Positions 59,037 through 64,000 of a stretch of DNA of 64,000 nucleotides are shown here, one piece after another. The notes under the pieces were generated by a model. The model ran no database searches. It had not been told where the DNA came from and was given only the letters and a program-made list of their open reading frames with translations. The translations under genes were made by a program, and so were the position numbers. Numbering within the stretch: the first letter of the stretch is position 1; each line of letters opens with the position of its first letter. The DNA is from Methylobacterium aquaticum (GTDB lineage: Bacteria; Pseudomonadota; Alphaproteobacteria; Rhizobiales; Beijerinckiaceae), in contig NZ_LABX01000056.1 of the NCBI RefSeq assembly GCF_001043915.1, forward strand, positions 1 to 64,000. Direction: 5' to 3'.

Positions 59037-59803
59037 TGCGCTTCAAGCGCTGGCCGCGGCCGACGGCGTTCGAGGACACGTCGCGCAAGCGCGCGGCGTA
59101 CCAGCGCAAGCAGGTCCGCGAGCAGGCGGCCCTGCCCCTCTTCGCCGCGGTGATCGCCGAGCGCCAGCTCGACGTCGACGAGGAGATGGTCCGGCGCACC
59201 GGGCAATGGGAGCGTCAGCAGCAGGAGAGCCGGCGGCAGCGGGCGGAAGGCTGGCGCAGGGTTCGCAACCGCCTGTCCGCCCTGGAGGTCGACCAGCGCC
59301 GCGCGATCCGGGCTCTGTGGCGGATCTGTCCGTATCCGGCCGATCCGAGCTATCTCGGCACCCTGCTGCACGAGATCGCGACCGGCCGGATCGATCCGGC
59401 GCGGCCGCCGTGGGGCGGCGGCCACACGCTCACCCCCCGGACGACGCCGAACCCGGCGAGCTTTTCCGAGGCCTTCCGGCAGATCGGCCAGCGCACGGTG
59501 GGCGGCGGGCCGAAGACGACGGGGGCCGACGAGCGCCTGTTCTGCGGCAATCTCGGGTCCGGGATCCTGTTCCTGACCTCGCGCGTGCGGCTGATCGATC
59601 CGAGCGAGAGCTTCTACACCTCGTCGAACCACCGGCTGCGCGACAGCCACGTCGGCCGCAGCGGGCATTGGGTCGACATCATCGTGCGCGGCACCTGCTC
59701 GGATGACGACCTCGCGATAATCCGCCGCCTCGCCCAAGCGGACGATACGCGGTCCGTCATCGTCCGGCGGCTGGCGCAAGAGGAGCGAGAGGCAGAGGGA
59801 TAA
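59036..59803 (+). CDS. Plasmid-backbone hypothetical protein
   Basis: A 255-residue protein, Arg-rich and helical in its first half (KRAAYQRKQVREQAALPLFA, WERQQQESRRQRAEGWRR), with a more globular second half (ERLFCGNLGSGILFLTSRVR, ESFYTSSNHRLRDSHVGRSG). Co-transcribed with ardC (TGATG overlap). Homologues on related plasmids are likely, but I do not recognise the family. Confidence 0.65.
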   Translation: MRFKRWPRPTAFEDTSRKRAAYQRKQVREQAALPLFAAVIAERQLDVDEEMVRRTGQWERQQQESRRQRAEGWRRVRNRLSALEVDQRRAIRALWRICPYPADPSYLGTLLHEIATGRIDPARPPWGGGHTLTPRTTPNPASFSEAFRQIGQRTVGGGPKTTGADERLFCGNLGSGILFLTSRVRLIDPSESFYTSSNHRLRDSHVGRSGHWVDIIVRGTCSDDDLAIIRRLAQADDTRSVIVRRLAQEEREAEG

Positions 59804-59864
59804 AGTCGGGCTTTCTCGAAGTCGAGAGAGGCCCTGACCCTGAACCCTTCGGAGCCTGGCGCAG

Positions 59865-60164
59865 ATGGCCGATCCTTCGTCCTACACGATGTCCCTCGAC
59901 CTCGATGTCCTGGATCCCGCGAGGGTGCTCGAGGCCGCCGCGCGCGAGCTTGTGCGTCGCCACCACGCCCCAACCCTCGACGAGGCGCGGGCTCATCTCG
60001 CCGGCGACGTGGCCAAGGCCCTCACCGTCCTGGTCGACCTGCACGACCTCACGGCCGGTAGCGCCATGGTGGTGCGCATCCAGGCTGCCGATACCGCGGC
60101 AGCACCGGCTCGCCTTCCCGGGCCGGCCGCTCGCGCCCTGCCGGCTCCGGACGCAGCCTCCTGA
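59865..60164 (+). CDS. Hypothetical protein, Ala/Asp-rich
   Basis: A 99-residue protein (MSLDLDVLDPARVLEAAARE, HAPTLDEARAHLAGDVAKAL) with a Pro/Ala tail. Clear coding composition but no recognisable motif. It follows the ardC pair and precedes a strong hairpin. Confidence 0.55.
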   Translation: MADPSSYTMSLDLDVLDPARVLEAAARELVRRHHAPTLDEARAHLAGDVAKALTVLVDLHDLTAGSAMVVRIQAADTAAAPARLPGPAARALPAPDAAS

Positions 60165-60578
60165 GCGGGCGAGCCATCGACGCGACCCGGGTTGCCGGAT
60201 ACGACACACGGTATTGCAGGCGGATGCAGAGGGGCCGAGCCAACCGGCCCTGCCGGGGAGGATAGGCCGCCCCGGCCTCGGCGAAGGCCTCGCCTGCGAT
60301 GGGAGTAATGCCGATGTGGTTCTTGCCACTGAGCATTACGCTTGATGTGAAAAGGACCCGGAGCAGTTGGCAGCTGCGCCTCCGGGTCCAATTCTTCACA
60401 TTCTAGCGAAACGGGGGGACAGGGAAACCTGTCCTCCCACTCCACGACCGAAGATAGCGCCTTCCCGATCCTTTCGCCAGTCTCCGCCCGCCTCACAGTC
60501 AGAGGAGGGCCTTTCCTCCGTGCAGGCTTCCCGGGCGGGACGAGCGCTCCCGTCGGGCCTGCAGCTCAGGAGCGAGAC
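60165..60578. other. Intergenic leader region with a long hairpin
   Basis: About 410 bases without a gene. It contains the hairpin at 60346-60400 and, at about 60493-60530, a leader block that resembles one before the ParB-like gene (see findings). Confidence 0.6.
60346..60400 (+). terminator. Long two-part hairpin
   Basis: GGACCCGGAG (60354-60363) pairs with CTCCGGGTCC (60380-60389), and outer arms TGTGAA (60346-60351) pair with TTCACA (60395-60400). It could terminate the upstream unit or act as a leader structure for the gene at 60579; there is no run of U after it, so plain termination is not certain. Confidence 0.5.
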
Positions 60579-61064
60579 ATGGGCGAGTACGTGATGACCA
60601 CCGTGACCATCGGCGGCCCCCTGGAGGGCGCGCAGGCCGTCGCCGGCCTGATCGCCGCGACGGGCCGCTACTTCGCCGAGGCCGAGCGCCTGGTGCACGA
60701 GGCCCTGGCCGAGGGGACGAGCGTGACCTTCGAGGATCTCCAGGATTTCGGCCTCACCTCGGACCTCGACGCCTACTGCCAGAAGCACGGGCTGTCGTAC
60801 CTCCGCACTTGGTGTGCACGCTCCGGCGTGTTCGACGCCGGCCTGCGCCACTGGCGCCCGGGGCTGGCGAGCCCAGCCGCCGAGCTGGCCGACGACGGCG
60901 GCGAGCCGGTGATGACCCTGGCAGCGCTCCGCAACGCGCACGAGGCCGGCGAGGGCCTGCCCGAGATCCTGGCGCGGCTCGATCAGGCGGTGTCCACCGC
61001 CGTCCCGCCGCTGACCCTGGCCCCGCGCGAGGCCGTGGGCGCCCGCGTGCAGGTCGCCGCCTGA
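60579..61064 (+). CDS. Hypothetical protein upstream of the ParB-like gene
   Basis: A 161-residue protein (TTVTIGGPLEGAQAVAGLIA, AERLVHEALAEGTSVTFEDL, then LSYLRTWCARSGVFDAGLRH). CAGGAGCGA precedes the ATG. The sequence is compact and helical with two Cys, but no family is recognised. It shares a leader type with the downstream gene, suggesting co-regulation. Confidence 0.6.
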   Translation: MGEYVMTTVTIGGPLEGAQAVAGLIAATGRYFAEAERLVHEALAEGTSVTFEDLQDFGLTSDLDAYCQKHGLSYLRTWCARSGVFDAGLRHWRPGLASPAAELADDGGEPVMTLAALRNAHEAGEGLPEILARLDQAVSTAVPPLTLAPREAVGARVQVAA

Positions 61065-61177
61065 TCTGGCGACCAACGGTTCCGCGGCCCCCTTCTGGAG
61101 TCAGAGGGGGGCTTCGCCTGCGTGAGGGTTTCGAGGTCGACAGAGAGCCGACCACCCGACGCGAAGGATGATGAGCC

Positions 61178-63397
61178 ATGTCCAGGACCAAGGCCGCCGC
61201 CAAGATCGCCGCCACCGCCAAGATCGTCCTGACCGAGGCGGTCGGGATCCCGTTCGAGAAGCTCAGCTTGTCCCAGGCCAACGTGCGCCGGATCGCCGAC
61301 GGCATGAGCATCGAGGATCTCGCCGCCGACATCGCCCATCGCGGCCTGCTCCAGTCCTTGAGCGTGCGCCCGCTCCTCGACGAGGCGGGCCAGGAGACCG
61401 GCCGCTTCGAGGTGCCGGCCGGCGGGCGCCGCTTTCGCGCGCTCGAGCATCTGGTGGCGACCGGGCGCATGGCCAGGACCGTCAAGGTGCCCTGCATCGT
61501 GCGCGCGGCCGGCAGCGCGATCAGCGCGACCGAGGACTCGATCGCCGAGAACGCGATGCGCGAGGCCCTGCATCCGCTCGACCAGTACCGGGCGTTCAAG
61601 GCGCTCGCCGACACCGGCATGTCGACCGCCGACATCGCCGCCCGCTTCTTCGTGACCGAGCGGATCGTCACCCAGCGCCTGCGGCTCGCCGGCGTCAGCC
61701 CGGCGCTGCTCGAGGCCTACGGCGCCGGTCAGATGACGCTCGAATGCCTGATGGCGTTCTCGGTCAGCGAGGACCATGCCCGCCAGGTTCAGGTCTGGGA
61801 GGCGCTGAAGAAGCGGGGCGCCCTGAGCAACTGGGGCATCCGCCAGGCGCTGACCGAGCGCACGGTGAGCATGGGCGAGGCCCGCGCCATCTTCGTCGGC
61901 GAGGAGGCCTACGAGGCCGCCGGCGGCACGATCCTGCGCGACCTGTTCACGGACCGCGGCGACGGCTGGTTCGAGGATGCGGCGCTGCTCGACCGGCTGG
62001 CCGAGGCGAAGCTCGCCGAGTTCAGCACCACGGTCGCGGCGGAGGGCTGGAAGTGGATCGAGGTGTCGCTGGCGCTGATGAGCAGCCGCTTATACGGCCT
62101 GCGCGTCCTGCCGACCCGCTCCGAGCTGAGCGAGGCCGAGCATGAGGCCTTCGAGGCGGCCCTGGCCGAGCGCGAGGGACTCGACAACGAGTACGGCTAC
62201 AGCGACGAGGAATGGCCCACCGACGCCGCGCATCGGATGTCCGAGCTGGAGAGGGACATCGCGGCGTTCGAGGCCCGCGCCCACATCTACGACCCGGCCG
62301 ACATCGCGATCGCCGGTGCGTTCGTCACCCTCGACTACGACGGCACGCCGAAGGTGCGCCGCGGCTACGTCCGGCCCGAGGACGAGCCCCGGGCTGAGAC
62401 GGAGACCCCTGCGGGGGCGGACCACGGCGCGTCCGCGGCCGGAGCGGCGCCGGCGCCGATCGGCGAGCCGGTCGCGTCCCCCTCGGGCAGTGTCGCTGCC
62501 CCGGCTCCGGCGGTGATGCGCACGGTCATCACGATCGGGGGTAGCACGCCCGCGCTCGCCCCCGCGCCCGAGCCGGAGGAGGTCGAGCGCCCACTCTCCG
62601 AGCAGCACCGGACCGAACTGACCACCTACCGCACCATCGCGCTACGCGAGGCGCTGGCCGACGATCCCCAGGCCGCCTTCATCGCGGTCCTGCACGCCAT
62701 GGTGATCCGCGTCATCGTCACAGGCTACCGCACCGGGTCCTGCCTGGAGATCTCGACCTCCTCGGCCCGCCCCGATCACACCGTCCAGGGCCTCGACGCC
62801 TACCGGCCGGCGAGCGCCCTCGACGCGAAGCGCGAGGCGTGGGCGAGGCGCCTGCCGGCCGACCACCGGGCGATCTGGGACTTCCTGGTGGGACTGGCGC
62901 CCGAGGAGCGCACGGACCTGTTCGCGCTCTGCGCCGGCCTCTCCATCAACGCGATGCACAGCGCTTACGATCGGCGGCCCGCCGAGGTGATGCCGCATGC
63001 CGACCAGCTCGCCCAACTCGTCGGGCTCGACATGACCCGGGACTGGAAGCCGACGGCGGCGAACTACTTCTCGCGCGTGACGAAGGGCAAGATCCTGGCG
63101 GCGGTGCGCGAGGCCAAGGGCGAGGACAAGGCCCAGCTCCTCGACCATCTCAAGAAGGCCGACATGGCGCGCGAGGCCGAGCGCCTGATGGCCGACAGCG
63201 GCTGGCTGCCCGAACTGCTGCGCACGCCCGGCCTGAGTGCCGAGGGGGCGACGGCGACCGAGGAGGCCGCGCTGCCGGCGTTCCTCGGCGAAGCTGCGGA
63301 GGAGGACGGGTCCGAGCCGCTTCCGCCCTTCCTCGACGGCGAGGACGGCCCAGCCGACGGTGAGCCTGACCTGGGCTACGCCATCGACGCCGAATGA
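61178..63397 (+). CDS. Large ParB-like (ParB/RepB/Spo0J) plasmid protein
   Basis: A 739-residue protein with an N-terminal ParB/Srx nuclease-like domain: IPFEKLSLSQANVRRIADGM, the arginine patch PAGGRRFRALEHL and ENAMREALHPLDQYRAFK, then an HTH region (GMSTADIAARFFVTERIVTQ). The long acidic Pro-rich middle and C-terminal part are typical of the big ParB-like proteins of Rhizobiales plasmids. Length is about twice that of partition ParB and no ParA gene is visible, so partition itself is not proven. Confidence 0.9.
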   Translation: MSRTKAAAKIAATAKIVLTEAVGIPFEKLSLSQANVRRIADGMSIEDLAADIAHRGLLQSLSVRPLLDEAGQETGRFEVPAGGRRFRALEHLVATGRMARTVKVPCIVRAAGSAISATEDSIAENAMREALHPLDQYRAFKALADTGMSTADIAARFFVTERIVTQRLRLAGVSPALLEAYGAGQMTLECLMAFSVSEDHARQVQVWEALKKRGALSNWGIRQALTERTVSMGEARAIFVGEEAYEAAGGTILRDLFTDRGDGWFEDAALLDRLAEAKLAEFSTTVAAEGWKWIEVSLALMSSRLYGLRVLPTRSELSEAEHEAFEAALAEREGLDNEYGYSDEEWPTDAAHRMSELERDIAAFEARAHIYDPADIAIAGAFVTLDYDGTPKVRRGYVRPEDEPRAETETPAGADHGASAAGAAPAPIGEPVASPSGSVAAPAPAVMRTVITIGGSTPALAPAPEPEEVERPLSEQHRTELTTYRTIALREALADDPQAAFIAVLHAMVIRVIVTGYRTGSCLEISTSSARPDHTVQGLDAYRPASALDAKREAWARRLPADHRAIWDFLVGLAPEERTDLFALCAGLSINAMHSAYDRRPAEVMPHADQLAQLVGLDMTRDWKPTAANYFSRVTKGKILAAVREAKGEDKAQLLDHLKKADMAREAERLMADSGWLPELLRTPGLSAEGATATEEAALPAFLGEAAEEDGSEPLPPFLDGEDGPADGEPDLGYAIDAE

Positions 63398-64000
63398 GAA
63401 GCCCAGGGTGGGTGCGGGCCGAGCGCTCGGGCCCGTCGCAGACCTGATCGGCACCGGTCCCGGGCGGCAGCCCGGGGTCGCTGCCTGCGCGATCTCCCCC
63501 TTCAGGCTCCACCCGCCTCGGGTGAGATCCATGCTGTAGGCCTTCGGCTTGGACAGGTCCTCGACGCCTTGCGGCTGCTTCTTGGCCTTCATGACGTACT
63601 TCTTGCGCGGCTTGGCCGCGCTGCGATCGTATTGCCAGAGGTTGCGCTGCCGGGCGAGCTCGGACCGATGCTTGTGGTCGGCCGCCGGCATCATCGGGTA
63701 GTCGTCGGGCAGACCCCACTTCTCACGGTAGGCATCCGGCGTCAGGCCGAACAGCCGCAGGTGCCGGGCCAGCATCCGGTAGTGCTTATTGTCCTCGAAG
63801 CAGACGAGGTAGGTTTCCTGGACCGAGTCCTCGATCTCCCTGCGCGTGAGAAGGCGTGCCGGAGCCTGCGGGCGGGGATGGTCCGACGCGACGTAGGTGA
63901 GAGCCGGGGCCTCGGGGACGGCCGTGTCGACCTCGAAGTCGCGCGGAGACTTGACCACCTCGAACACCGACTCGATCAGCGGGGCGACACGATCCGGCGG
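62642..64000 (-). CDS. MucR/Ros-type zinc-finger regulator, 5' end beyond window
   Basis: The frame is open to the window edge, so the start lies outside. The MucR region is clear: VAPLIESVFEVV, then YLVCFEDNKHYRMLARHLRL, GLTPDAYREKWGLPDDYPM and ELARQRNLWQYD. The Ros-type zinc finger (Cys-x2-Asp-x5-His variant) keeps Cys and His. Basic residues follow (KPRKKYVMKAKKQPQG). Family members stop soon after, near 63500; here no stop occurs until 62642, so about 750 bases run antisense to the ParB-like gene. The extension is probably not functional. Confidence 0.7.
   Translation of the reverse strand, partial: PPDRVAPLIESVFEVVKSPRDFEVDTAVPEAPALTYVASDHPRPQAPARLLTRREIEDSVQETYLVCFEDNKHYRMLARHLRLFGLTPDAYREKWGLPDDYPMMPAADHKHRSELARQRNLWQYDRSAAKPRKKYVMKAKKQPQGVEDLSKPKAYSMDLTRGGWSLKGEIAQAATPGCRPGPVPIRSATGPSARPAPTLGFSFGVDGVAQVRLTVGWAVLAVEEGRKRLGPVLLRSFAEERRQRGLLGRRRPLGTQAGRAQQFGQPAAVGHQALGLARHVGLLEMVEELGLVLALGLAHRRQDLALRHAREVVRRRRLPVPGHVEPDELGELVGMRHHLGGPPIVSAVHRVDGEAGAEREQVRALLGRQSHQEVPDRPVVGRQAPRPRLALRVEGARRPVGVEALDGVIGAGRGGRDLQAGPGAVACDDDADHHGVQDRDEGGLGIVGQRLA

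Overview
The window is GC-rich DNA with alphaproteobacterial gene content, most like Methylobacterium/Methylorubrum or related Rhizobiales. Evidence for this includes plasmid-type genes (a long ParB-like protein, ArdC, DUF736, a MobA/MobL relaxase, a MucR regulator), an intergenic palindromic repeat I recognise from Rhizobiales, and many small proteins of the DUF6894 and DUF1640-like kind. I read it as a plasmid or plasmid-derived accessory region built in blocks by mobile elements. No rRNA, tRNA or CRISPR was seen.

Region 1 (1-10.9 kb) is a copper cluster: TolC-like lipoprotein, Tat-exported multicopper oxidase, two CusF-domain proteins, cytochrome c, an adenylate/guanylate cyclase with a periplasmic partner, a CopZ chaperone and a frameshifted CopA ATPase remnant, with two CueR/MerR-type promoters between the last two. 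Region 2 (10.9-19.6 kb) holds further metal modules: MerR with a glutaredoxin-MauE fusion, DUF4396 and a Cys/Met-rich peptide; RcnR-RcnA nickel/cobalt efflux; and an arsenic operon (arsR, two arsenate reductases, arsB, MFS) divergent from arsH. A truncated crcB, a PIN/AbrB toxin-antitoxin pair and a tyrosine recombinase follow.

Region 3 (21.1-35.3 kb) is the most unusual part. A tyrosine recombinase with a perfect 15-bp inverted repeat sits beside an island of three units. A minus-strand unit encodes a metallophosphoesterase fused to a thymidylate-synthase-like domain, an alpha/beta hydrolase, and a 1401-residue protein joining a caspase-like protease to a nearly full-length GroEL. A divergent plus-strand unit encodes an acyl-carrier-like protein, an XRE regulator, an ImmA/IrrE peptidase fused to a chagasin-like cysteine-protease inhibitor, a papain-like peptidase, and a stand-alone thymidylate-synthase-like protein. 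A convergent pair encodes a uracil-DNA-glycosylase-like protein and a MazG-like pyrophosphohydrolase. Two cysteine proteases, a dedicated inhibitor, a chaperonin and nucleotide-pool enzymes together look like a candidate anti-phage or stress-triggered conflict system. That role is inference; I know of no described system with this composition.

Region 4 (35.3-51.8 kb) is a mobile-element dump: an IS1380 element inserted in a palindromic repeat, IS110, IS21 traces, three serine recombinases, a compact TniA/TniB transposon with matching terminal repeats, a decayed AT-rich ATPase, and a recombined HNH/metallophosphoesterase junction. Region 5 (51.8-64 kb) is plasmid backbone: DUF6884-like, Phd with a frameshifted partner, a MOBQ-type relaxase that lacks its histidine motif, VapBC, DUF736, ArdC, several unknown proteins, ParB-like, and the 3' part of a MucR-type regulator running off the right edge.
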